A stretch of DNA of 64,000 bases, from the NCBI GenBank assembly GCA_020849105.1, contig JADLGW010000015.1, positions 1 through 64,000 on the forward strand. The letters are read 5' to 3'. Below, in pieces: positions 18,018-26,753 of this stretch. The notes beneath the pieces are model-generated. The model saw only the letters and a program-made list of their open reading frames with translations, was not told where the DNA came from and made no database searches. The first letter of the stretch is position 1. Each line of letters begins with the position of its first letter. The position numbers and the translations under genes were made by a program. This DNA comes from Phycisphaerales bacterium (GTDB lineage Bacteria > Planctomycetota > Phycisphaerae > Phycisphaerales > UBA1924).

Positions 18018-18422
18018 ATGTTCGAACTCACGATCCGGGCGGAGTTCTGCGCGGCCCACGCCCTGACGCTGGGGAGCACGGTGGAGCCCCTGCACGGCCA
18101 CAACTGGCGAGTGAAGGCCGTGGTCGAGGGCCGCCGGCTCGATGCCAGCGGCCTGTTGTGCGACTTTCATGTGGTCGAGAAGGCGCTGGCCGGGGTCATC
18201 AAGCCCTGGAACAACGCCAACCTCAACGAAACCCCTCCCTTTACCACCCGTGCGCGGGCCGTCCACAATCCATCGGCGGAGAATGTCGCGGCCCATATCG
18301 CCGATGAACTCTCCCGCGCCCTCTCGCATACCCTGCCTGCGGGGGTCCGGGTCGCTTCCGTCACCGTGACGGAGGCCCCGGGTTGTGCGGCGACGTACCG
18401 GCTGCCCGCCCCGCCGGAGTGA
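18018..18422 (+). CDS. 6-pyruvoyl-tetrahydropterin synthase family, ExxHGH (PTPS-III-like) type
   Basis: This 134-residue protein is the usual length for the QueD/PTPS fold. Zinc ligands are His14, His26 and His28, with a catalytic-site Glu119 (VTEAPG) and the family motif NPSAENVA. The usual catalytic Cys upstream of HGH is absent; Glu23 sits in EPLHGH, giving ExxHGH. That motif marks the PTPS-III group, reported to replace dihydroneopterin aldolase (FolB) in folate synthesis. Cys11 lies next to the first zinc ligand and is not at the normal position. Upstream in-frame starts lie inside the previous gene. It sits 3 bp before ppk1. A queuosine role is less likely without the Cys. Confidence 0.85.
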   Translation: MFELTIRAEFCAAHALTLGSTVEPLHGHNWRVKAVVEGRRLDASGLLCDFHVVEKALAGVIKPWNNANLNETPPFTTRARAVHNPSAENVAAHIADELSRALSHTLPAGVRVASVTVTEAPGCAATYRLPAPPE

Positions 18423-18425
18423 ACC

Positions 18426-20663
18426 GTGAGCACGCTGCGCCGCTTCGACCCCGAGCCGGACCCGCCCCCTCCGTCATTGAGGCTCTCGCGCGGCAAGCCC
18501 AGGGCCGCCCCGGTGCCGGTCCCGCCGCCGCCGCAGTTGCCGATCGCCCCGGATCAGCGCCTGCTCAACCGCGACCTGTCGTGGCTGGAGTTCAACCGGC
18601 GGGTGCTGGCGCAGGCGACCGACCCGCGGACTCCCCTGCTGACCCGAACCAAGTTCCTGTCGATCTTCTCCAGCAACCTGGACGAGTTCTTCATGAAGCG
18701 CGTCGGGTACCTGAAGCGGCAGGTGGAGGCCGGCGTGACGGCGGCGACGCCCGACGGGCTGACGCCGCGTCAACTCCTGTACGCGATCCGCACGGTCGTC
18801 CAGGGGCTTCGGGCCGAGCAGGCGCGGTGCTGGAACCAGGACATCGGGCCTTCGCTGCGCGCGCACGGCGTGCACATCCTGAAGTACGCCGACCTGCCGG
18901 AGGGCGAGCGCAAGGCTGTGGACCGCTGGTACATGGCCAATGTCTTCCCGATCCTCACGCCGCTGGCGGTGGACCCGGGACACCGGTTTCCGTTCATCTC
19001 CAACCTGTCGGAGAGCCTGGGCGTGACGGTGAGCCTGCCCGGCGAGGCGGAGCGGCACTTTGCGCGCGTGAAGATCCCGGACGTGCTGCCGCGGCTGCTG
19101 CCCCTGGGCGGGACGGAGACCGAGCCCGTGCTCCCGGCCCCGCCGTCGGTGCCGCCGACACCGGACCAGCCGCTGCGGTTCCTGCCCCTGGACGAACTGA
19201 TCCGCAACAACCTGGACGACCTGTTCCCGGGGATGCAGATCCACGAGGTGGTGCCGTTCCGCGTGGTGCGCAACGCGGCGATCGAGGTCGGCGACGACGA
19301 CACGGGCGACATGCTCGTGACGGTCGAGAACGAACTCAGGCTGCGGCGTTTCGCGCGGGCGGTGTGCCTGGAGGTCGCGGGGGGGTGCGCCCCGCAGGTC
19401 GTGGAGTTCATCACGAAGGCCCTGCGCCTCGATGCCGACGACGTCTACGAACTGACGGGCCCGATCGAGTACGCGGACCTGCTCCCGGTCAGCGAACTCC
19501 CGCTGCCGGACCTGCGCATCCCGCGCTGGACCGGGGTCGTCCCGCCGAGGCTCGCCGACGCGCAGGCGGACATCTTCGCCGTCGTGCGCGAACGCGACAT
19601 CCTGCTGCACCACCCGTACGAGTCGTTCCACGACAGCGTGGAGCGCTTCATCGCCGCCGCCGCCCGGGACCCGGACGTGCTGGCGATCAAGCAGACCATC
19701 TACCGCACGAGCCGCGACTCGCCCTTCGTCGCGTCGCTGATCCGTGCGGCCGAGGAGGGCAAGCAGGTCGCGGTGCTGGTGGAACTGCGGGCCCGGTTCG
19801 ACGAGCAGAAGAACGTGCGGTTCGCGCGGGCGCTGGAGAAGGCGGGGGTCCACGTCGCGTACGGCGTCGTCGGGTACAAGACGCACTGCAAGGTCTCGCT
19901 GGTCGTGCGGCGAGAGGAGGGAGGCCTGCGCTCCTACGCCCATGTGGGCACCGGCAACTACAACCCGGTGTCGGCCCAGTTGTACACGGACCTGGGGCTC
20001 CTGACCTGCGACCGCGGGATCACCGACGACGTGGTCGGGCTGTTCAACTTCCTCACCGGGCGATCGCTCAAGAAGGAATACAGCCGCCTGATCGTCGCCC
20101 CGTTCCAGATGCGAGAGGCCTTCATGGACCGCATCGACCGGGAGATCGCCCACGCCCGCGCGGGGCGCCCGGCGCGCATCGTCGCGAAGATGAACGCGAT
20201 GGAGGACCTGAAACTCACGGACAAGTTGTACGAGGCGTCCCGGGCGGGCGTGCAGGTCGTCCTGATCGTCCGCGGGTTCTGCTGCCTGCGCCCCGGCGTG
20301 CCCGGGCTGTCGGAGAACATCCGCGTCATGTCCGTCGTCGGGCGCTTCCTCGAGCACTCACGGGTCTACCACTTCTCCGGCGGGTCGGCCGACCCGATCG
20401 CCGGTGAGTGGTACATCAGCAGCGGCGACTGGATGTACCGCAACCTCTCCTCGCGCGTCGAGGCCGCCTGCCCCGTGACCGACCCTGACGCCCGGCGGCG
20501 CCTGGCCCGCCTCGTGGAGATCATGCGGGGCGACCAGCGGTGCGCCTGGGACCTGACGCCCGAGGGACATTACAACCGCCGGACCCCGCCGCCCGGCGCC
20601 GACCCGGAGTCCCCGGCCGTGCTGGGCACGTTCCGCACGCTGATGAACGAGGCGGGGAAGTAG
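18426..20663 (+). CDS. ppk1: Polyphosphate kinase 1
   Basis: This 745-residue enzyme makes polyphosphate from ATP at the membrane. It has the N-terminal block NRDLSWLEFNRRVL and FSSNLDEFFMKRVG. The two phospholipase-D-like histidines of PPK1 are present: His487 (YKTHCKV, the autophosphorylated site) and His644 (RFLEHSRVY). HHPYESF is at 395-401 and GTGNYNP follows the first His. A proline-rich stretch of about 35 residues precedes the conserved start. The gene begins 3 bp after the PTPS-like stop, so the two probably share a transcript, although no functional link is known. Confidence 0.96.
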   Translation: MSTLRRFDPEPDPPPPSLRLSRGKPRAAPVPVPPPPQLPIAPDQRLLNRDLSWLEFNRRVLAQATDPRTPLLTRTKFLSIFSSNLDEFFMKRVGYLKRQVEAGVTAATPDGLTPRQLLYAIRTVVQGLRAEQARCWNQDIGPSLRAHGVHILKYADLPEGERKAVDRWYMANVFPILTPLAVDPGHRFPFISNLSESLGVTVSLPGEAERHFARVKIPDVLPRLLPLGGTETEPVLPAPPSVPPTPDQPLRFLPLDELIRNNLDDLFPGMQIHEVVPFRVVRNAAIEVGDDDTGDMLVTVENELRLRRFARAVCLEVAGGCAPQVVEFITKALRLDADDVYELTGPIEYADLLPVSELPLPDLRIPRWTGVVPPRLADAQADIFAVVRERDILLHHPYESFHDSVERFIAAAARDPDVLAIKQTIYRTSRDSPFVASLIRAAEEGKQVAVLVELRARFDEQKNVRFARALEKAGVHVAYGVVGYKTHCKVSLVVRREEGGLRSYAHVGTGNYNPVSAQLYTDLGLLTCDRGITDDVVGLFNFLTGRSLKKEYSRLIVAPFQMREAFMDRIDREIAHARAGRPARIVAKMNAMEDLKLTDKLYEASRAGVQVVLIVRGFCCLRPGVPGLSENIRVMSVVGRFLEHSRVYHFSGGSADPIAGEWYISSGDWMYRNLSSRVEAACPVTDPDARRRLARLVEIMRGDQRCAWDLTPEGHYNRRTPPPGADPESPAVLGTFRTLMNEAGK

Positions 20664-20721
20664 CCGCCGGGAACGGGCCCGAAGCCGCTCGGCGACCCGG
20701 CCCCGCCCCGGGCTCGCGGTG

Positions 20722-20738
20722 CCGCTCGTGGCGAGCGG
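20722..20738. terminator. Stem-loop in convergent gap between ppk1 and tadA
   Basis: A perfect 7-bp stem CCGCTCG/CGAGCGG with loop TGG lies between two converging stop codons. There is no clear T-run on either side. It may be a bidirectional terminator or an RNA-stabilising hairpin. Position supports it more than sequence does. Confidence 0.4.
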
Positions 20739-20742
20739 TCGT

Positions 20743-21216
20743 TCAGCGCCCCCCGCGCAATCCTCTGAAGAAGTCCCGGAGGAGCGCCGCGGACTCCTCC
20801 GCCATCACGCCGGGAACGAGTTCGGCGCGGTGATTCAGGCGCGGGTCGGTGACGAGTGAGAACAGGCTGCGGCACGCGCCCGCCCTGGGGTCGTCGGCCC
20901 CGTACACCACCCGCCCCAGCCGGGCGTTCACGATCAGCCCCGCGCACATCGGGCAGGGCTCAAGCGTCACCGCGATGGTGCAGTGATTGAGCCGCCAGTC
21001 GCCGGTCGCGGCGCACGCGGCACGGACCGCGAGCCACTCCGCGTGCGCGGCGGGGTCGCTGTCGATCTCCCGCCGGTTGAAGCCTTCGCCGCGGACGGCG
21101 CCGCTCGCGGTCTCGTACACGACGGCGCCGATGGGCACCTCTCCCAGGGCGCCCGCCTCGCGCGCCAGTTCCAGCGCCCGCGTCATCATCGCGCGGTCCC
21201 GGTCGGTGGCGCTCAC
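20743..21216 (-). CDS. tadA: tRNA adenosine(34) deaminase
   Basis: This 157-residue enzyme converts A34 of tRNA-Arg(ACG) to inosine. Zinc site His58-Ala-Glu60 and PCPMC at 87-91 match the TadA spacing. NARLGRVVYGADDPRAGAC and DPRLNHRAE are typical of TadA rather than of cytidine deaminase. It overlaps tatC by ATGA (21213-21216), so it is translated from the tatC message. Residues fit closely and no anomaly is seen. Confidence 0.93.
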   Translation of the reverse strand: MSATDRDRAMMTRALELAREAGALGEVPIGAVVYETASGAVRGEGFNRREIDSDPAAHAEWLAVRAACAATGDWRLNHCTIAVTLEPCPMCAGLIVNARLGRVVYGADDPRAGACRSLFSLVTDPRLNHRAELVPGVMAEESAALLRDFFRGLRGGR

Positions 21217-22235
21217 GGGTCACCCGCGCTGCCAGGCTCGGCCACGCCGTAGGTCCTGCCGCCCCACGTGAACCCGCGCGCCACCCGGCCCGGCGGCAGG
21301 AACTTCAGCATGATCAGCCCGAGTTCAAAGAGCAGGTACAGCGGCACCGCGAGCACAGTCATGGAGATCGGGTCGGGCGTGGGCGTGAGCAACGCGGCCG
21401 CCACCGCCGCGATGAACACCGCGTACTTGCGGTTCCTCGTCAGGAACCTGCGCTCGACGATACCGAGCCAGCCGAGCAGCAGCACGACGATCGGCGTCTG
21501 GAACCCCAGCGCGAACGCGACCGCCAGGAAGAACACCAGCCCCGTGTACTCGCCGATGCGGTACTGCTGGGCGATCCCCGCGGTCACGCCCATCGGTGCC
21601 CCGACAACCTCCACCGCGCCGGCCGAGTCGGGCCGGGCAAACCGCAGTTCCCCGAGCGTGCGGTTATACCACTGCGAGCCCGGCGGCGGGCTCACCGGGT
21701 CGGCGTCCAGCGTCGGGACGGTCGGCAGCACGATCCCGGGCGGGAGCGGCCCGGGGATGATGGTCGGCCTGCCCAGCCCGGCGCCGAAGGTCACGAGGAA
21801 GAACAGCATCGCCGGCAGCATGACGAAGTACAGGAACGCCAGGCCGCCGAGTGACAGCACCGCGCTCATCGGCAGCAGCAGCTGGGCGAAGCGGCGCTCG
21901 TGCGCGTGCAGGCCCGGCGCGACGAACAGCCACAACTGGTAGATGATCCACGGAAGGCCGAGCACCAGCGTGACCGCGAGCGTGATCTTGACGTACGCCC
22001 CGATCGTCTCCAGGGGGCCCGTGCTCTGGAGGGCCTGCGGCAGGCCGGCGCGGTGCAGGGCGGCCTGGACCGGGGCCATCAGCACCTCGATCAACCAGTC
22101 GCCGAAGACCAGCGCCAGTGTGAAGATCGGGATGATGCCGACCAGCCCCCACAGCACCCGCCGCCGCAGTTCCTCAAGGTGATCGCCGAAGGACATGACA
22201 GCGGCCTGCATCTTGGAATCGGGCGCTCGGGTCAT
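21213..22235 (-). CDS. tatC: Sec-independent (Tat) translocase subunit TatC with long periplasmic insert
   Basis: This 340-residue membrane protein binds twin-arginine signal peptides with TatA/B. The start SFGDHLEELRRR, the TM4 region ALGFQTPIVVLLLGWLGIV and the end ALLTPTPDPISM are diagnostic. Most TatC proteins have about 250 residues. The extra length comes mainly from a Pro-rich insert of about 75 residues (about 151-225) between helices 3 and 4, on the outer face. No tatA/tatB is nearby. The divergent sigma-factor gene starts 164 bp away. Confidence 0.95.
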   Translation of the reverse strand: MTRAPDSKMQAAVMSFGDHLEELRRRVLWGLVGIIPIFTLALVFGDWLIEVLMAPVQAALHRAGLPQALQSTGPLETIGAYVKITLAVTLVLGLPWIIYQLWLFVAPGLHAHERRFAQLLLPMSAVLSLGGLAFLYFVMLPAMLFFLVTFGAGLGRPTIIPGPLPPGIVLPTVPTLDADPVSPPPGSQWYNRTLGELRFARPDSAGAVEVVGAPMGVTAGIAQQYRIGEYTGLVFFLAVAFALGFQTPIVVLLLGWLGIVERRFLTRNRKYAVFIAAVAAALLTPTPDPISMTVLAVPLYLLFELGLIMLKFLPPGRVARGFTWGGRTYGVAEPGSAGDP

Positions 22236-22399
22236 GGTCGGGTCCGGGGTGCCCGATCACAATAGTGGCGTTGCGGAACGGGTGTGCCGCGCAGCCCCGG
22301 GACGGGCGAGCGGGACGCCGGCCCGGAGAGCCCCAAGAATGTGACGGGGGACCGCCCGTGGAACATCTCAATAGACAGAAAGGCCTCGCGAGGGACTGC

Positions 22400-23005
22400 A
22401 TGACCGACGCGGCCGGTGACCACAGCCTTGTAGCGGCCGCCATCCGCGGCGATGTGGACGCGGTGCGCCGGGTGTGGCAGGACCACAGGCGATGGGTCGC
22501 CGCGGTGCTGCTGGCCCACAAGCCCGCGGGCGCCGAGGTGGACGACCTTCTCCAGGATGTTGCGATGGCGTACGTCAGGACGATCGGCAAACTGCGGGAC
22601 GAGTCGGCGCTGAAGCCGTGGCTGCGCACCGTCGCCATCAACGCGGCCCGCGCGGCCGGACGCCAGGTCAGGCTCCGCCAGAAGCAGCAGGTCGTGCTCG
22701 CGGCACAGGGCGCGATGGAGCGCGACCAGCCGCCCCCTTCGGACGCCGAAGCGACGGACCGCGACGAGTCCGGCCACATCCTGAGGCTGATCCAGGAGAT
22801 CCCGGAGGGGTACCGGGAACCGCTGATCCTGCGGTGCGTGCGGGGGATGAACTACAGGCAGATCGGAGAACTGCTGAGCCTGCCGGAAACCACGATCGAG
22901 ACGCGGATCGCGCGCGGGCGCAGAATGCTCCGCGACCTGGTCTCGCGGGCGGCGTCGCCGCTGGCCCGGATCGGCGCAGAGCCACGGGCGGGAGGGCTTC
23001 CATGA
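22400..23005 (+). CDS. ECF-type RNA polymerase sigma factor
   Basis: This 201-residue protein has sigma region 2 (about 15-80, with DDLLQDVAMAYVRTIGKL) and region 4 (about 125-175, with YREPLILRCVRGMNYRQIGE and the recognition helix PETTIETRIARGRR). Alternative starts reach 22265, but the segment before 22400 has no sigma homology. The stop overlaps the next gene by ATGA, and that gene looks like its anti-sigma factor. The target promoter is unknown; the downstream PDZ gene may be in the regulon. Confidence 0.88.
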   Translation: MTDAAGDHSLVAAAIRGDVDAVRRVWQDHRRWVAAVLLAHKPAGAEVDDLLQDVAMAYVRTIGKLRDESALKPWLRTVAINAARAAGRQVRLRQKQQVVLAAQGAMERDQPPPSDAEATDRDESGHILRLIQEIPEGYREPLILRCVRGMNYRQIGELLSLPETTIETRIARGRRMLRDLVSRAASPLARIGAEPRAGGLP

Positions 23006-23628
23006 GCGACAACGAACGGGACACCCTGCTCAGCAGGGTCGCCGATGGAGAGGCCGGTGAGGCGGATTGGGCCACGTTCCGCACGCTGGCCGAGGGCGAC
23101 CCGGTGCTGTGGCGCGACCTGGCGGAACTGCAGCGGGACAACACGGAGCTCTCGGCCGCGGTGGGGCGTGTCATCGTGCTCGCCGACGGCGTGGAGGCGC
23201 CGGCGGACACCCAGATCGTCGCCCGACTGGGGGAACGGCTGCGGCTCGTGGCGACCTGGGGCGGGTGGGCGGCCGCGGCGATGGTTGCGGTGGCGTGGGT
23301 GACCGGACAGACCGGCCTTCCGCGCGGCACGCCGAGCCAGGGGAACGAGGCCGGCCTCGCGTCGTTCTCACCAAGCGAGGCGTACCAGGCCTACCTGAAC
23401 CGCGGCATGGCGGCCGGGACGGTCGTGCGGGAGATGCCCGACAAGTATGTGCTGGACACGCGCCCGCTGCCCGGCGATTCGGGTCGCATCGAGGTTTTTT
23501 ACGTCCGGCAGATCCTGGAGCGGGCGGTCGTGGACGGCATGTACCGCGAGACCCGGGATGAACTGGGCCGGGCGCACCCGCTCCGCATCGAGATCAGGCC
23601 GAGTCAACCGGGCGCCCCGCCGTCGTAA
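23002..23628 (+). CDS. Probable membrane anti-sigma factor
   Basis: This 208-residue protein starts at the ATG overlapping the sigma stop. The N-terminal 80 residues form a cytoplasmic acidic helical region (SRVADGEAGEADWATF) like a zinc-less anti-sigma domain. One membrane helix follows (about 88-103) and then an extracytoplasmic domain of about 100 residues. No HxxxCxxC motif is present. Identity rests mainly on the coupling to the sigma gene and the single-span topology. It probably holds the sigma factor until an envelope signal arrives. Confidence 0.7.
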   Translation: MSDNERDTLLSRVADGEAGEADWATFRTLAEGDPVLWRDLAELQRDNTELSAAVGRVIVLADGVEAPADTQIVARLGERLRLVATWGGWAAAAMVAVAWVTGQTGLPRGTPSQGNEAGLASFSPSEAYQAYLNRGMAAGTVVREMPDKYVLDTRPLPGDSGRIEVFYVRQILERAVVDGMYRETRDELGRAHPLRIEIRPSQPGAPPS

Positions 23629-23673
23629 CGCGGCGCCCGCACGAGGGGCTTGCAAGCACATGAAGGAGTTTCG

Positions 23674-24741
23674 ATGAACAGCATCAGCAGCAATCGTGCC
23701 CGCCTCGCGGGCGCCGTGTCCGTTCTTGCCATCCTGGCCGGGTCCGCCCTGGCCCAGTCGGGGGTCGAGGGTTCGCTCGACCAGCCGGTGAAGTCGAGGG
23801 GCTCCGAGGGTCAGGGCCGCAGCCAGACCACAATAATGAAGGCGATCGAGGGTGACAACACCTACGAAGTCTCCATCGTCAACGGCGCGACAACCGCCAA
23901 GATCAACGGCAAGAAGGTGCCTGAGGACCGCATCCGCCGCTCCCCCGGGAAGATCGAACTGCTCGACAAGGGCGGGGATGTCGTCCACACGTTCAGCGTG
24001 GGCGGCAACGTGCGTGCGTTCGGTTTCGGCGAGCAGGGCGGACAGCCGTTCCGCGTCGAGGTCGCCCCGGAGGGTGGGCAGTGGCGCCAGGGCCCCGGCG
24101 AGGGTGGGGCCTTCCAGGCGGCCGAGCCGCCGCCGGTCATGCTCGGCGTGACCATGAGCGACCCGTCCGATGAGGACCGCGAGCAGAACGACCTGGCCGA
24201 GGGCAAGGGCATCCGGATCGACCGGGTGATCGACGGCCTGCCGGCGGACAAGGCCGGCCTCAAGGCCGGCGACATCGTGCTGTCGGTCAACGGGAAGCCG
24301 GCCGGCCCGGACGACCTGCGGAGCGTCCTGAAGGAGAAGGAGGCGGGCGACACCATCACGCTCCGGGTCGTCCGCGATGGCGACAAGGAGACCATCAAGG
24401 TCGAACTGGCCAAGTACGACCCGGAGAAACTCGGCAACACGGTCATGGGCGTGCCGGCCATGCCGGGCGGCCAGGGGGCCGACGCCCAGCAGTGGCAGCA
24501 GATGCAGGAGCAGATGCAGAAGATGTTCGGTCAGGGCGGCCCCGGCGGCGGCAAGGGGCAGTTCCACGGTCGCGTGCTGGGCGTCCAGCCGGGGCAGGAC
24601 ATGCAGTGGTTCACCTTCCCGGGCGACCAGGGTAAGCGCCTCGATGAACTGAGCGAGCGGCTGGAGAAACTGGACGCCCGCATGGACGACCTGAGCCGCA
24701 AACTGGAGAAACTCTCCGACAGTCTCCGCGACAAGAAGTGA
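23674..24741 (+). CDS. Secreted PDZ-domain protein with C-terminal coiled coil
   Basis: This 355-residue protein starts behind GAAGGAG and has a signal peptide (cut near GSALA-QS). A PDZ domain spans about 145-245, with GIRIDRVIDGLPADKAGLKAGD and DTITLRVVRDG. No protease domain (Ser/His/Asp triad) is present, so it is not DegP itself. The end (about 320-355) is a coiled coil, KRLDELSERLEKLDARMD. It follows the sigma/anti-sigma pair and is closed by a strong terminator. A periplasmic chaperone or sensor role in envelope stress is plausible. Confidence 0.8.
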   Translation: MNSISSNRARLAGAVSVLAILAGSALAQSGVEGSLDQPVKSRGSEGQGRSQTTIMKAIEGDNTYEVSIVNGATTAKINGKKVPEDRIRRSPGKIELLDKGGDVVHTFSVGGNVRAFGFGEQGGQPFRVEVAPEGGQWRQGPGEGGAFQAAEPPPVMLGVTMSDPSDEDREQNDLAEGKGIRIDRVIDGLPADKAGLKAGDIVLSVNGKPAGPDDLRSVLKEKEAGDTITLRVVRDGDKETIKVELAKYDPEKLGNTVMGVPAMPGGQGADAQQWQQMQEQMQKMFGQGGPGGGKGQFHGRVLGVQPGQDMQWFTFPGDQGKRLDELSERLEKLDARMDDLSRKLEKLSDSLRDKK

Positions 24742-24780
24742 AACTTTCCCGCCACCGGCGGGTACAACTACGCAGTCTCC

Positions 24781-24827
24781 GCGACCGGCCGCGTTCGGAA
24801 ACGTTCCGACGCGGTCGGCTTCTTTTT
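24781..24827 (+). terminator. Rho-independent terminator after the PDZ gene
   Basis: The inverted repeat (GACCG..CGCG..CGGAA with TTCCGACGCGGTC) has short bulges and is followed by CTTCTTTTT. It lies 40 bp after the stop codon and ends the sigma/anti-sigma/PDZ transcript ahead of the MoxR gene. Confidence 0.8.
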
Positions 24828-24924
24828 GCGCATCCGCGCGGCCGTGGCCCCGGCGTGGTCCGTGCGCGGCCACACCGTGGCCGCCGGCGCACTCGGGCGC
24901 CGTGGACTCCCCGTACACTCCGTC

Positions 24925-25998
<1,074 letters not shown>

Positions 25999-26091
25999 CC
26001 AGGCTTCGGAGGTTCAGTGGCGACGAGGACTGTGCTTCTCGTTGGCGCCTTAGGCGCGATCACCCGACGGCCCGATCCTGGGTACCCCGCC

Positions 26092-26434
26092 TGGGTACCC
26101 CGCCACTCCGTGGCGGTCGGGACTTCTTGAGCACCCCTCCCGGGTACCCCGCCGCTCCGCGGCGGCTGAGACTTCTTGCGCACCCCTCCTGGGTACCCCG
26201 CCGCTCCGCGGCGGTCGGGACTTCTTGAGCACCCCTCCCGGGTAACCCGCCGCTCCGCGGCGGCTGAGACTTCTTGCGCACCCCTCCTGGGTACCCCGCC
26301 ACTCCGTGGCGGCCGAGACTTCTTGCGCGCCCCTCCTGGGTACCCCGCCGTTCCGCGGCGACCGAGGCTTCTTGAGTACCCCTCCTGGGTACCACGCCAC
26401 TCCGCGGCGGTCAAGATTCCTGTGCGCCCCGTGG
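26092..26434. repeat. 49-bp tandem repeat array, seven copies
   Basis: Units begin at 26092, 26141, 26190, 26239, 26288, 26337 and 26386, each exactly 49 bp; the last is degenerate after about 30 bp. Each carries GGGTACCCCGCC and a palindromic core CCGCCGCTCCGCGGCGG, then a spacer with ACTTCTTG. Units are contiguous with no spacers, so this is not CRISPR. A short extra GGGTACCCCGC sits at 26081. As 49 is not a multiple of three, a read-through frame would change each unit, arguing against coding. The unit resembles intergenic hairpin repeats. The rest of the gap (25999-26080, 26515-26653) shows nothing I can name. Confidence 0.9.
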
Positions 26435-26489
26435 CGGTCAAGCGCGGGTTCTCGGCTTGATCCGAGGCACCCCCGGAACAGGGGAGGCG

Positions 26490-26514
26490 CCGCCGCGGAG
26501 CGGCGGGGCACCCA
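26490..26514. repeat. Inverted single copy of the 49-bp repeat core
   Basis: The reverse complement of this segment matches the first 25 bases of the array unit (TGGGTACCCCGCCG... to CGGCGG) with one T/C change. It points opposite to the seven tandem copies, so the array and this copy could pair into a long cruciform or hairpin. Confidence 0.75.
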
Positions 26515-26670
26515 AGGATTCCGGCGCGTTCGTGCTTGACGGTCGCCGCGGCGTGTGCGATACTGGGCGCATCCTCCGGGCCGGGGCGTTCGCTCCGTGT
26601 GTACAAGCCCGGTATGGATGCACGCGGTGTCCGCACAAGAAGCGGAGGCGGCGATGAAGATTCAATTCAG

Positions 26671-26712
26671 GCGGTCAGCGGTCAGGCGGTCAGCGGTCAG
26701 CGGTCAGCGGTC
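26671..26712 (+). repeat. CGGTCAG heptamer repeat at a disrupted signal peptide
   Basis: Five consecutive units of CGGTCAG (two carry an extra G, giving 8 bp) and a partial sixth follow ATG 26654, which has a GGAGG-like site upstream. The frame from that ATG reads MKIQFRRSAV... and stops at 26720. The next gene's frame, read through the same DNA, gives a hydrophobic signal-peptide core. A change of minus one heptamer (or plus two) would join the two. This is the arrangement expected of slipped-strand phase variation or of a recent slippage mutation. Confidence 0.65.
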
Positions 26713-26753
26713 TAGGGCGTAGGGCGCTCTCGGCGCTGGCGGGGGTCGCGGCC

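Noticed and set aside
18474-20357. 627-codon minus-strand frame opposite ppk1
   Set aside because: High-GC antisense shadow; the plus strand encodes an intact PPK1.
26092-26434. CRISPR array
   Set aside because: Units are directly adjacent with no unique spacers, and no cas genes are nearby.
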